A DNA stretch of 64,000 nt from Xestospongia bergquistia. Its lineage: Eukaryota; Porifera; Demospongiae; Haplosclerida; Petrosiidae. Under the pieces are notes generated by a model. That model was not told where the DNA came from and did not search any database. It worked only from the letters and a program-made list of their open reading frames with translations. Positions 1 through 11,299 of this stretch are shown here, in pieces. The position numbers were made by a program, and so were the translations under genes. The stretch covers positions 9,760,101-9,824,100 of the forward strand of contig OZ014413.1 in NCBI GenBank assembly GCA_963965975.1. Reading direction: 5' to 3'. Numbering within the stretch: the first letter of the stretch is position 1; each line of letters starts with the position of its first letter.

Positions 1-65
1 TGGCAGCCACACCTTTTATTTTGTTATTAATAATTCATTAGTTAATTTGATAAGGGCTCATAGAG

Positions 66-3000
66 ATGGTGGATACGCTCGATACAGACATTGCTATCAT
101 AGGAGGTGGACCTGTAGGTCTCTTCCTTGCATCGGAGTTAGCCTACAGGTGAGTTAGCCAAACTGCTTTCAAACAAATAACTAGTTAGGCAGAAATATAT
201 AAAAGCCATTGTGTTTCATATTACCTCCTTTAATTCAGAGGTGTCAAGTCTATTGTCATCGAGAAACGTACTGGTCCTTCAAACAATGCACGGGCAATTC
301 TCATCAATCCTCGTACGATGGAGCACATGCGTCGTCTTGGTCTAGAACAGACCTTTCAGGAGAATTCTCTGTCACGTAATCAAGAAATCTCAGTTCTCAT
401 AGCATCCTCAATCTTAGCAAAGACACCATTGTTGTTAAAACGGTTTAGCTCATGGGGTGATGCAGTAGATGGGATCAATAGAAATGATATGTTAAATGGT
501 TTTAATCGCAAAGATACCATATGTCCACCTCTTCTTTGTCCACAGTTTGCTCAAGAACCCATACTTAAAAATTTTGTTGATTCACGTCCTGAGGCAGATA
601 TCCTATGGGGATATATGGCTACTTCTGTAACACAAGATGATGAAGGTGTTACAATAACTGTAGTAAATGCTGAAGATTTCAGTACTGAGAAGACAATACG
701 TGCAAAGTATGCTGTTGGATGTGATGGAGGTAAAAGCTTGGTTCGTAAACAAATGAGTGTTAACAATTATGGAAAATTTGTTGTTCAGCGAGCTTGTAGT
801 ATCACGTTTAAATCACCTGAGCTCACTCAATTAATGTTAAAAGCGGACCAATTAGCAGTTGGTTACATAATTAACAAAACTTGTGTTTGTTTTTTTGCTA
901 CACTCAATGACAAAGGGGATTTTGCTTTTCATCTCTTGCTACCACCAAATTCAACAGATGAGCATATGAAAGAAATGTGTCGCAATGCCAAGCACTATGT
1001 TTTGGCGTCTATTGGTCGCAATGTTGAAGTTGAAATAGTAGAAGCTAATGAATACAAGATGCATGCTCTTGTTACCACTAAATATCGTGAAGGTCGCATT
1101 CTTTTAGCAGGAGATGCTGCTCACCAATGGCTTCCAGCTGGGGGTCTTGGTTTAAATACTGGATATCAAGATGCATCCAATTTAGGGTGGAAATTAACTG
1201 CAATGGTTAAAGGATGGGGTGGACCTAACTTACTTGATTCATACCAAATAGAGCAAAGACCACTTGCTGACAGAACACGCCGCTTTGCTTTGCAATATGC
1301 CACATTTATTATCAATCCAACATCACGAAATTTCCTTATAACCTTGCTATCTGTTCCTATAATTGTCAAATTCCTTAGTCTCTTTGCAGATGCCGGTATA
1401 ACACTAGGATCAATTGATAGCAAATATGTCATTCTAGGCCATCAGTACTCTGATTCCAATATTATCATGCATGAGTATGAGAATGAGGACATGAAAGTCA
1501 AGACACCAAAACAAAGTACATCTGAGTTTCATGCATCTTCTCTTCCTGGATGCCGTGCACCTCACGTCATCTTACCAGAGCATGCTACTACTATTCATGA
1601 TATTTTGGGTAAAGGGTTTGTCCTATTAGCTATTGGAGGTTTAGAAACAGATTGTGAAAACCTTCAAAAGGAAATGAAACGTCGTGGAGTACCTTTTGAG
1701 GTTCGAGCTTATCCTAAACTTCCAGAGTTGCTAGTACACTATGAGTGCAAGTATTATCTGTTTCGTCCTGATGGTATTATTTGTTGGCGATCATATTCCC
1801 AACCAAGTTCCTCTGAAGCACAACATATTGTCTCTACAGTATGTGGTGATATACCATATCAACCATTACCTAAATTACCTCCAAGTACTCCAATTTATAC
1901 ATCATTTGGCTTTTTAAAAGAGCTTGCATTTGGAGCCTTTGTCTCCAGTGTCCTTTACAAGAACACTCATCTGTCTAATACTGTGTTGTTTGGTATTGGT
2001 CTGGGAGCAGCTAGCTTGGCTACTATTGTCAGAAATGGTCGTCACTACTCTCCTTTTATCCAGGGTGTTTCTCGTCATCAAGCATGGATAACTACTCAGT
2101 TTGGGTCTCCACAAAATGCTCTACAACTGGAGCCAAGTTATGCAGGATCATTTGGACCTAACGATGTCCTCATTCGTGTCCATGCTGCATCCATTAATCC
2201 AATAGATCTTGGTATGAGAGGTGGATATGGTGCAGCAATGTTTGCCAAATTTGCTAAACAAGAAGGTCGTTCTCTTTTCCCTTTAATTCTTGGACGAGAT
2301 TGTTCTGGTGAGGTTGTAGCAGTTGGTGATGAAGTAACTAATTTTTCTCCTGGTGATGAAGTTTATGCTGCTGTCTCATTTAAACAACAAGGAACACATG
2401 CCCAATATGTTGCTGTAAATGAAAAAGAAGTATGTTTGAAACCAAAGGACATCAACCATTGTGAAGCTGCTGCACTTCCTTGGGTTGCTGTGACAACATG
2501 GACAGCTCTTGTCAAGAGAGCAGGTCTAGACAAACATAACACAAGAGGGAAAAGAGTTCTTGTTCATGGAGGAGCTGGTGGTGTGGGGTCATTTGCCATC
2601 CAACTCTTGAAGTCATGGGGAGCTGAAGTAACCACAACATGTTCTGGGTCTAATATATCATTTGTTCATAGTCTTGGTGCTGATATTGCTATTGACTACA
2701 AGAGTGGAGATTTTACTGAAGCCCTTACTAAACACACTTATGATGTTGTGTTAGATACTGTAGGACAGAATTATGAACAGTCCTCTATTAGTCTCCTCAA
2801 AGTTTTCAGTGGAGCCAAATATGTGTCTATCAGAAGTCCGTACTTCAAAAATGTCACTAAATATGGTCCCTTTCTTGGAACTGTTATCTTCCAATTACAT
2901 TATCGATACAAGATATTTGTAAATCGTATATTTGGTGGTCGAGAGTTCTATTATTCTATTGCAGAAGCTGATGGTATGGTGTTAGAGAAAGTAAAGGATA

Positions 3001-3125
3001 TGGTTGATAAAGGAGATATTAGACCAGTTATTGGTGCAGTATACTCAATGGATGAAATGATAGCTGCTCATGAACATGTTGGAGGAGGACACACTCGTGG
3101 GAAAGTAGTTGTAAAAATAATATGA
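66..3125 (+). CDS. FAD monooxygenase / RTN4IP1-like reductase fusion, copy A
   Basis: Two exons, 66-148 and 239-3125, encode 989 residues. The GT-AG intron of 90 bp splits an Arg codon. The N-terminus carries the FAD dinucleotide motif GGGPVG (residues 13-18), then CDGG (about 189-192) and GDAAHQWLP (from about 319), the three signatures of PheA/TfdB-type aromatic hydroxylases. Residues about 460-570 resemble the thioredoxin-like C-terminal domain of phenol hydroxylases (RPDG...CWR). A hydrophobic stretch at about 585-625 could be a membrane segment. From about 640 to the end it matches the medium-chain reductase RTN4IP1 (AASINPIDLGMRGGYG; NADPH loop GGAGGVGSFAIQ; C-terminal HTRGKVVV). Monooxygenases use FAD and NAD(P)H to hydroxylate aromatic rings, and RTN4IP1 is a mitochondrial NADPH oxidoreductase tied to coenzyme Q. 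Acting on one quinone or aromatic substrate is inference. No clear mitochondrial presequence is seen. The start is set by the FAD motif in exon 1 and by agreement with the other copies. Confidence 0.88.
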
Positions 3126-3556
3126 AAAATGATAAGATTTTTGTTAGCAAAAAGATGCGTATTTTGCTAGCAATTTATATGTACCAGTAGTTGTTTTTGA
3201 TGGAAAATTGAATATTGATTTATACATATATTTTTCTTTCTTGTAAAACAACTTGAGTATTAGACACTAATAATTATCTATTTGTCAATGTTTTAATTAC
3301 AATGGTGCATACAGTTACCATATTGCTGTGCAAAATGTGTAGACTTGTACTGTTGTTGTGTTAAGTCTCCCTTCTAGACTGCCCCATTCTTAAGTAGGGA
3401 AGAATCTGGGAATGAAACTATATGAATGATAGATATCATGCAGCTTTATCACAATAATGCGCCCAGTACCTAAAATGACTAGCACTGTCAGCCACACCTC
3501 TTAATTATTTATTAATTATTATAGTTAATATTGCGTTTTGATAAGGGCTCATAGAG
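3126..3556. other. Intergenic, copies A to B
   Basis: This holds the 3' flank of copy A and the upstream region of copy B. The last ~75 bp before the copy B start, including the phrase GATAAGGGCTCATAGAG, repeats the sequence before copy A, so the promoter or 5' UTR was duplicated with the gene. No other gene is seen. Confidence 0.6.
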
Positions 3557-6500
3557 ATGGTGGACACGCTCGATACAGACGTTGCTATCATAGGAGGTGG
3601 ACCTGTAGGTCTCTTCCTTGCATCAGAGTTAGCCTACAGGTGAGTTAGTTAAACTGCTTTCAAATAAATAACTAGTTAGGCAGAAATGTATAGAAGCCAT
3701 TGTGTTTAATATTACCTCCTTTAATTCAGAGGTGTCAAATCTATTGTCATTGAGAAACGTACTGGTCCTTCAAACAATGCACGGGCAATTCTCATCAATC
3801 CTCGTACGATGGAACACATGCGTCGTCTTGGTCTAGAACGGACCTTTCAGGAGAATTCTCTGCCACGTAATCAAGAAATCTCAATTCTCATAGCATCCTC
3901 AATCTTAGCAAAGACACCATTGTTGTTAAAACGGTTTAGCTCATGGGGTGATGCAGTAGATGGGATCAATAGAGATGATATGTTAAATGGTTTTAAACGC
4001 AAAGAGACCATATGTCCACCTCTTCTTTGTCCACAGTTTGCTCAAGAACCTATACTTAAAAATTTTGTTGATTCACGTCCTGAGGCTGATATCCTATGGG
4101 GATATATGGCTACTTCTGTAACACAAGATGATGAAGGTGTTACAATAACTGCAGTAAATGCTGAAGACTTCAGTACTGAGAAGACAATACGTGCAAAGTA
4201 TGCTGTTGGATGTGATGGAGGTAGGAGTTGGGTTCGTAAACAAATGAATGTTAACAATTATGGAAAATTTGTTGTTCAGCGGGCTTGTAGTATCACGTTT
4301 AAATCACCTGAGCTCACTCAATTAATGTTGAAAGCAGACCGATTAGCAGTTGGTTTCATAATTAACAAAACTAGTATTTGTGTTCTTGCTACACTCAATG
4401 ACAAAGGGGATTTTGCTTTTCATCTCTTGCTACCACCAAATTTAACAGATGAGCATATGAAAGAAATGTGTCGCAATGCCAAGCACTATGTTTTGGCGTC
4501 TATTGGTCGCAATGTTGAAGTTGAAATAATAGAAGCTAATGAATACAAGATGCATGCTCTTGTTACCACTAAATATCGTGAAGGTCGCATTCTTCTAGCA
4601 GGAGATGCTGCTCACCAATGGCTTCCAGCTGGGGGTCTTGGTTTAAATACTGGATATCAAGATGCATCCAATTTAGGGTGGAAATTAACTGCAATGGTTA
4701 AAGGATGGGGTGGACCTAACTTACTTGATTCATACCAAATAGAGCAAAGACCACTTGCTGACAGAACACGCCGCTTTGCTTTGCAATTTGCCAGATTTAT
4801 TATCAATCCAACATCACAAAATTTCCTTATAACCTTGCTATCTGTTCCTATAATTGTCAAATTCCTTAGTCTCTTTGCAGATGCCGGTATAACACAAGGA
4901 TTAATTGATAGCAAATATGTCATTCTAGGCCATCAGTACTCTGATTCTAATATTATCATGCATGAGTATGAGAATGAGGACATGAAAGTCAAGACACCAA
5001 AACAAAGTACATCTGAGTTTCATGCATCTTCTCTTCCTGGATGCCGTGCACCTCATGTCATATTACCAGAGCATGCTACTACTATTCATGATATTTTGGG
5101 TAAAGGGTTTGTCCTATTAGCTATTGGAGGTTTAGAAACAGATTGTGAAAACCTTCAAGATGAAATGAAATGTCGTGGAGTACCTTTTGAGGTTCGAGCT
5201 TATCCTAAACTTCCAGAGTTGCTAGTACACTATGAGTGCAAGTATTATCTGTTTCGTCCTGATGGTATTATTTGTTGGCGATCTTACTCCCAACCAAGTT
5301 CCTCTGAAGCACAACATATTGTCTCTACAGTATGTGGTGATATACCATATCAACCATTACCTAAATTACCTCCAAGTACTCCAATTTATACTTCATTTGG
5401 CTTTTTAAAAGAGCTTGCATTTGGAGCCCTTGTCTCCAGTGTTCTTTACAAGAACACTCATCTGTCTAATACTGTGTTGTTTGGTATTGGACTAGGAGTA
5501 GCTAGCTTGGCTACTATTGTCAGAAACGGTCGTCACCACTCTCCTTTTATCCAGAGTGTTTCTCGTCATCAAGCATGGATAACTACTCAGTTTGGGTCTC
5601 CACAAAATGCTCTACAACTGGAGCCAAATTATGTAGGATCGTTTGGACCTAATGACGTCCTCATTCATGTCCATGCTGCATCCATTAATCGAATAGATCT
5701 TGGTATGAGAGGTGGATATGGTGCAGCAATGTTTGCCAAGTTTGCTAAACAAGAAGGTCGTTCTCTTTTCCCTTTAATTCTTGGACGAGATTGTTCTGGT
5801 GAGGTTGTAGCAGTTGGTGATGAAGTAACTAATTTTTCTCCTGGTGATGAAGTCTATGCTGCTGTCTCATTTAAACAACAAGGAACACATGCCCAATATG
5901 TTGCTGTAAATGAAAAAGAAGTATGTTTGAAACCAAAGGACATCACCCATCGTGAAGCTGCTGCACTTCCTTGGGTTGCTGTGACAACATGGACAGCTCT
6001 TGTCAAGAGAGCAGGTCTAGACAAACATAACACAAGAGGGAAGAGAGTTCTTGTTCATGGAGGAGCTGGTGGTGTGGGATCATTTGCAATCCAACTCTTA
6101 AAGTCATGGGGAGCTGAAGTAACCACAACATGTTCTGGGTCTAATATATCATTTGTTCATAGTCTTGGTGCTGATATTGCTATTGACTACAAGAGTGGAG
6201 ATTTTACTGAAGCTCTTACTAAACACTCTTATGATGTTGTGTTAGATACTGTAGGACAGAATTACGAACAGTCCTCTATTAGTCTCCTCAAAGTTTTCAG
6301 TGGAGCCAAATATGTCTCTATCAGAAGTCCTTACTTCAAAAATGTCACTAAATATGGTCCCTTTCTTGGAACTGTTATCTTCCAATTACATTATCGATAC
6401 AAGATATTTGTAAATCGTATATTTGGTGGTCGAGAGTTCTATTATTCTATTGCAGAAGCTGATGGTATAGTGTTAGAGAAAGTAAAGGATATGGTTGATA

Positions 6501-6616
6501 AAGGAGATATTAGACCAGTTATTGGTGCAGTATACTCAATGGATGAAATGATAGCTGCTCATGAACATGTTGGAGGAGGACACACTCGTGGGAAAGTAGT
6601 TGTGAACATGGTTTGA
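3557..6616 (+). CDS. FAD monooxygenase / RTN4IP1-like reductase fusion, copy B
   Basis: Two exons, 3557-3639 and 3730-6616, encode 989 residues with the same architecture and the same intron position (90 bp) as copy A. It is close to copy A along its whole length, including the intron and the sequence before the start codon, so this pair is the youngest duplication of the array. The FAD motif, CDGG, GDAAHQWLP and the NADPH loop GGAGGVGSFAIQ are all intact. Differences are scattered substitutions, for example Asn-Pro to Asn-Arg in the INPID segment of the reductase half, which is Pro in the other three copies and in human RTN4IP1. The protein ends in VVVNMV. Function as for copy A: a predicted flavin hydroxylase joined to an NADPH quinone reductase, probably membrane-associated. 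Confidence 0.88.
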
Positions 6617-7337
6617 ACATAACAAAATTATGAACTAAGAATTATAGGACTTTGTTTACTGTTGTTACTGATTTCGTATTTTTCTAGTAGTGTGTTCAAT
6701 TGATTGTCATGATCATTTGTTTTTGTTAAAAATATTTTGATACAAATATATTTCGAGAAAGAGTCAGAGTTATTATGGATGATAAGGGATTGCCTTTTAT
6801 GGAAACTTATGCCCAGACTGGAGTTGGTGTACAGGCAGTATTTGAGATGCAGTGAAGAGAAATGATTGCAGCTGAAGTGAACACAGTTAAGTATGAACTA
6901 ATGCTGGTAATAATCCATGTTACGAGAAATACTTGTTTTCAATGAAGGAATTGCATTGAAATTATAGTCAATGCTGTTCTATAGCTTTTGTGTTTTGTTC
7001 TGTGTATATTGAATGTTTAAGACTTAGTGGTGTAGCAATGATGTGTAAAATTTTGACTTTTATTTTAGACCAAACAAGTAGGCACTACCTATAGCCATGC
7101 CACCTGTGCATTTATAATTAATTATTTAATTATTATGGTAAGATAATGTCACAGATTCAGGATGTACAGTATGATAGGACATGACAATGCACTATTATAG
7201 TTTATGCTCTGTTTCCACAGATTAAGATCTAATTCTTGTAAGTATTTTAATTCATTAAATTTAGCTATAAAGATCATTTTATTATGAAGTGTTCACATGC
7301 ATACAAAAAATGCACAAAGATCCTAATGTTAATAAAA
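6617..7337. other. Intergenic after copy B
   Basis: The first ~90 bp are similar to the sequence after copy C, so the 3' flank was duplicated with the gene. A short small-GTPase-like fragment is listed separately at 6763-6855. The rest is AT-rich with no gene or repeat that I recognise. Confidence 0.5.
6763..6855 (+). pseudogene. Possible small GTPase (Ras/Rab) G5-region fragment
   Basis: One frame reads DDKGLPFMETYAQTGVGVQ, then AVFEMQ and a stop. It resembles the Ras/Rab stretch around the G5 motif (G-x-PF-x-ETSAKT-x-x-x-V-x-x-xF). SAK is replaced by YAQ, and helix-like sequence continues in frame past the stop. No upstream G1-G4 motifs are visible. It is most simply a decayed retrocopy or exon fragment, but a chance match cannot be excluded. 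Confidence 0.28.
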
Positions 7338-7505
7338 GCAGTAACAGTATCAGCTACTCACATTGATTCACTGCAAAGAGCTATGTTGCTACTCCTATTA
7401 GACACTTAAGCCCTCCTTCAATGTGAACACCATGTATATTAAAAATTGTAGAAAATCCCCTATTTCCTTTATGATGAGTGAATTACCAGTTGGTCAATCA
7501 TGATT
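7338..7505 (-). pseudogene. Decayed NHL-protein fragment, relic 1
   Basis: This DNA aligns by eye with the 3' end of the NHL-repeat gene at 8703-9680. Shared stretches include the segments for ..VADTGNN.., a block ending in a CCCTCCT run, and a later block around GTGAATTACCAG. Indels and substitutions break every frame, so it is a dead partial copy. Confidence 0.55.
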
Positions 7506-7538
7506 CTTTTCATGATACTTATCAATTACTTTAAGGTT

Positions 7539-7604
7539 ACTAATAGGATATTTATAGGATACTAATAGGATATTTATAGGATACTAATAGGATATTTATA
7601 GGAT
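7539..7604. repeat. 22-bp tandem repeat, three perfect copies
   Basis: The unit is actaataggatatttatagg plus at, repeated at 7539-7560, 7561-7582 and 7583-7604 with no mismatch. It lies between the two NHL relics and codes for nothing evident. Confidence 0.9.
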
Positions 7605-7870
7605 ACTCCTTGTTTATGCAGTCCTGTATTCACTTGTTTACTTATTTTTGTGCCTTTTTGTATTTATATATACTACTGATGATGAAGGCAACCAACAGGC
7701 AGGCAAAATGTTTGGTCAAAAATAACATTTTCTTGGTTGGTAAAATACATGAAAGAGATCTAATCATGGATATACCCACCCACTCAAGTGACTTTAGAGC
7801 CTATATCATCAAATATAATAATTATAATAAAAATTTATATGTGTATATAGTAATTAGTAGTATTTTACGT

Positions 7871-8130
7871 ACTAGTCAATTGTTACCAGTATCATCTACC
7901 CATATTGATCCAGTGGGAGTCATTGCTACTACTATAGGACACCCTCTTGCTGAGTTGATGTGAATGCCATGATAAGGGAATTACCTCTTTCATTTGGAAA
8001 AGTGAAGTACCAACTGAATCAATTGTATGATGTGAGACAAAGTGCTATCTGCTTAAAACACCTTAATGTGATTACTTCCATTTTTGATATAGCAATATGT
8101 CTTATCATCTTTAGGACCACAATATAACCC
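7871..8130 (-). pseudogene. Decayed NHL-protein fragment, relic 2
   Basis: It starts with DNA like the last codons of the NHL gene (ACTAGTCAATTGTTACCAGT against ACTAGTCGATTGTTACCAGT at about 8715). Near 8027-8125 it contains a second block like 9070-9175 (GATGTGAGACAAAG, TAAAACACCTTAATGTGATT, TCTTATCAT, AGGACCA). The sequence between these blocks is deleted relative to the intact gene. A short piece near 8530 (TATTGATCCAGCTGGTAATTC) may be a third scrap. Confidence 0.55.
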
Positions 8131-8702
8131 TGGAGAAATGAAAGTTGTCCCACACTGCTTTCATTTATATGTTTCTCAACAAAACCATAAAAATCAGATC
8201 AGCATCCTCAAAATCACTGTATACTGTAGGCAAATTTTGTCGTGTGCACTGTCTGCAATATATATAACTTCTTGTCTTATGGAGATTATTACTAATACAT
8301 ACTCTACCAGCATCATACCTACAAACAATAAATTTGGGTGCCAAGGTACACCATTGTGGTCATAAAGATATTAACAATTAGCATAGCCAAAAAGAACTGT
8401 TTCTGGGCTCACTACCAATAACCATCTGTGTCTGTCTTTCAAAAGACTATAAAATGAATTGTGGACTATTTGATACAAGTAACATCAATACTTCGTTGTG
8501 GGATAACAATTATGATATTTCATCATTTTTAGGACAACGATATTGATCCAGCTGGTAATTCACATTGACTCTGATAATAATTATGATATTTCATTAGTTA
8601 TTTTACCTGTAAAGATCATGAAATTAAACATGTGATCATGTGTATACAGTGAAGATATAAAAGATGCAAACAAGCTAATTATAATGTCTATAAAACAAGT
8701 AG

Positions 8703-9680
8703 TTAGTAGTAGTTCACTAGTCGATTGTTACCAGTATCGGCTACCCACACTGATCCATTGTGAGGATCTATTGCTACTCCCATTGGACATTTAAACCCTC
8801 CTACTGAATGGATATAAGTGCCACATTGATTAAAAATTGTGAGAGAATTCCCTACTTCATTTACAACAAGTGAATTACCAGCTGGATCAATAGCTATACC
8901 ACATGGTCCTTTGAGATGGGACTGGCCATAATGACGTATATATTGACCTTCTGGACTGAAGACAGCAACTTTGTTGAAACTGAAACAAGTCACGTGAAGG
9001 TAACCAGAGGGATCAAAGGCAAGTCCTTTTGGACATTGGAGTTTACCATTATCGAGCACATTCAAATCAATGATGTGAGACAAAGCACCATCATCTGTAT
9101 AAAACACCTTGATATGATTACTTCCACTTTCAACAACATATATCTTATCATTAGGACCAATACATAAAGCCCAGGGATGTGAAAATCGTCTATTTTGTAG
9201 TGGCCAAATATCTTGATAATGCAGATTGATATAATCTTTTGACTCTGCAAATTCACTAAAGCATAACTTGACAGATTCATATGATGAGGACCACATAACA
9301 TTAGTTTTGTAAACAAACCCTTCAATATTATTTGCAAGATATAATACTGACTGCCTTTTTACATCATCTCTACCTGTACATATTCCACTAACACCACTAT
9401 CATAATTTAAATATCTATATCCTGAACTGTCTGGGTAAATTTGAATTTTATTTCCAAAGTCTTTATAAACAGCTAAAAATCCGGTGTACTTGTTATTGTA
9501 TGTATAGGAAATACCAGTAGTCACAAAGATAAGGTCATCCTCAGAAAAGGCAATAAATCGTGGTTTTACAATATCCAGAGTTTGTTGTGGGTCTTTGAAG
9601 GAAGTATAGTTAGGTATACCACCATGCCCACTCGCATGTTGAAGAGGTGCACTAGCAGCCTTACAAGTAGAGGAAGACAT
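8703..9680 (-). CDS. NHL-repeat beta-propeller protein
   Basis: A single-exon gene of 325 residues from the ATG at 9678-9680. The C-terminal half has repeated NHL units: HPWALCIGPNDKIYVVESG, then CPKGLAFDPSGYLHV, GPCGIAIDPAGNSLVV and CPMGVAIDPHNGSVWVADTG, with spacing of about 42-45 residues, ending LVNYY. NHL propellers are protein- or RNA-binding platforms seen in TRIM and Brat-type proteins and in stand-alone sponge and cnidarian proteins. No RING, B-box or signal peptide is seen, so the partner and role are unknown. The frame is open upstream to 9803, but that part overlaps the start of the opposing amidohydrolase gene, so I prefer the start MSSSTCKAA. Its start codon is only 55 bp from that of the divergent gene. 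Confidence 0.78.
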   Translation of the reverse strand: MSSSTCKAASAPLQHASGHGGIPNYTSFKDPQQTLDIVKPRFIAFSEDDLIFVTTGISYTYNNKYTGFLAVYKDFGNKIQIYPDSSGYRYLNYDSGVSGICTGRDDVKRQSVLYLANNIEGFVYKTNVMWSSSYESVKLCFSEFAESKDYINLHYQDIWPLQNRRFSHPWALCIGPNDKIYVVESGSNHIKVFYTDDGALSHIIDLNVLDNGKLQCPKGLAFDPSGYLHVTCFSFNKVAVFSPEGQYIRHYGQSHLKGPCGIAIDPAGNSLVVNEVGNSLTIFNQCGTYIHSVGGFKCPMGVAIDPHNGSVWVADTGNNRLVNYY

Positions 9681-9735
9681 CTTAGCTTCACCAAATTTAA
9701 CCCCAAATATTAACCCAACCTCTTTCCTATCCCAT
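9681..9735. promoter_or_regulatory. Divergent start region, NHL gene and PM20D2-like gene
   Basis: Only 55 bp separate the chosen start codons of the two head-to-head genes, so their promoters or 5' UTRs must overlap each other or the opposite coding sequence. No TATA box or other recognised motif is visible. Confidence 0.4.
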
Positions 9736-10875
9736 ATGAATTTCAAGTCTGTGGCTGCTGATGCCATTGATAAGGAGAAAGATGAGTTAAGATTGGTCAG
9801 CAATGAAATATGGCAACATCCTGAAATATGTTTCCAAGAACATCATGCTGTTGCTATTCTTACTGACTTCTTAAGAAAAAGAGGTTTCACTGTTACTCCT
9901 CAATATTGTGGATTAGAAACTGCATTCAAAGCTGAAGTTAGTAATAAGAAAGAAGGAGAAGATATCCACGTGTGTGTGATATGTGAGTATGATGCTTTAC
10001 CTGAGATTGGTCATGCTTGTGGTCATAACTTAATTGCTGAAGCAGGCATAGCGGCTGGACTGGGACTACAAGCTGCTCTTCAACAAGGGCTCATAGGTCA
10101 TGTGATAGTCATGGGAACACCAGCAGAAGAGGATGGTAGTGGTAAAGCAATATTAATAGATCATGGTGCATTCAAGGACATAGATATTGCCATGATGGTT
10201 CATCCGGGACCTAAGAATATACTTGTACCAACTTATGATGCAATGATGGAATTATACATTACCTATACAGGGAAAGCAGCTCATGCTGCTGCCTTTCCAT
10301 GGGAAGGTGTTAACGCTCTTGATGCTGCTGTGATAGCATATACATCTCTCTCTACTCTACGTCAGCAATTAAAACCAACTTGGCAGCTTCATGGTGTCAT
10401 AGTTGATGGTGGTGTGAAACCTAATATCATTCCAGAACGATCAAAATTATTTTATTTTCTTCGAGCACCGACTACAACTGAATTAAAAATTCTCAAAGAA
10501 AAAGCATATATGTGTTTTAAAGCTGCATCTACTGCTACTGGCTGTTCAGTAGTCATTGAAGATAAATGTGCATCTGATAACTTGATGACTAATTGTGTTC
10601 TTTTGGAACACTATAAAACTAATATTGAAAATTTTGTAGCAAGGAGTTCCATGAACCTCTTTGTCAAGATGGGTTCCACTGATATGGGCAACGTGTCTCA
10701 TGTAGTACCATCTATTCATCCGGAATATGTCATTGGTTCTGGAGAAAATTATCACACTCGTGAATTTACCTCTGTTACTAATCTCCTCGCATCTCACGAA
10801 AAAACGCTAGAGGCAGCAAAGGCGCTTGCATTTACATGTATTGATGTGATGAGTAGTCAAGAGCTACTAAAGTAG
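9736..10875 (+). CDS. PM20D2: M20 family amidohydrolase, PM20D2-like
   Basis: A single exon encodes 379 residues. It fits the M20D branch of zinc-dependent amidohydrolases and peptidases (PM20D2/ACY1L2, amhX/abgB-like). Visible features are IWQHPEICFQEHHA near the N-terminus, CEYDALPEIGHACGHNL (about 83-99) with the metal-binding CGHN, PAEEDGSGKA with the catalytic Glu pair (131-132), and MVHPGPKN (about 154-161). A dimerisation insert follows, then the closing metal region YHTREF. Human PM20D2 (436 residues) hydrolyses beta-alanyl-lysine-type dipeptides, a repair activity for carnosine synthase by-products. The same substrate here is inferred from family only. The protein is shorter than human at the N-terminus, but the domain appears complete. 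It starts 55 bp from the divergent NHL gene and has no visible intron. Confidence 0.85.
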   Translation: MNFKSVAADAIDKEKDELRLVSNEIWQHPEICFQEHHAVAILTDFLRKRGFTVTPQYCGLETAFKAEVSNKKEGEDIHVCVICEYDALPEIGHACGHNLIAEAGIAAGLGLQAALQQGLIGHVIVMGTPAEEDGSGKAILIDHGAFKDIDIAMMVHPGPKNILVPTYDAMMELYITYTGKAAHAAAFPWEGVNALDAAVIAYTSLSTLRQQLKPTWQLHGVIVDGGVKPNIIPERSKLFYFLRAPTTTELKILKEKAYMCFKAASTATGCSVVIEDKCASDNLMTNCVLLEHYKTNIENFVARSSMNLFVKMGSTDMGNVSHVVPSIHPEYVIGSGENYHTREFTSVTNLLASHEKTLEAAKALAFTCIDVMSSQELLK

Positions 10876-11299
10876 ATAAAAGAACAGTTTGAACAAGACA
10901 AACTAGTAGTGAAGAAATAAATGATAATAATATATGGTTTTGTTTTCAAATATTTTTGTCTTTCTTTTTTCATGAGAGGGTTAGTAGTTGATATAGTCTT
11001 AGATAGCTAGATATAGCCTCTGCTATATAATTGCATAGATTATTATACACGTGCTTTCTGTTTAGTATAGATGCTAGATATTTATGGTTGTAGGCTCTTC
11101 AGTATTGACAACTGGTATATAATTAATTTATTGACATCCAAGGGCTTAGTCATAAGCGTTGAACTTTGAACTATAACTGAAGTAATGAAGATGTTAACAG
11201 GAAAGAACCCATAAAACAAGTGAGCTAGACTAGCTAGCTAGCTAGTTATACCTTGCCCGCAGTTACTGGTAATTTAATCTGCTCTAAGGGCCCATCGAG
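10876..11299. other. Intergenic upstream of copy C
   Basis: AT-rich, with a short GCTAGCTAGCTAG run near 11230-11245. The sequence before the copy C start differs from that before copies A and B. No gene is seen. Confidence 0.5.

Noticed and set aside
7610-7963. 117-codon open frame on the plus strand
   Set aside because: It runs antisense through a decayed NHL fragment and has no domain or splice support.
9681-9803. N-terminal extension of the NHL protein
   Set aside because: It overlaps the start of the opposite amidohydrolase gene, whose reading there matches its family; the open frame is likely a shadow of that coding sequence.
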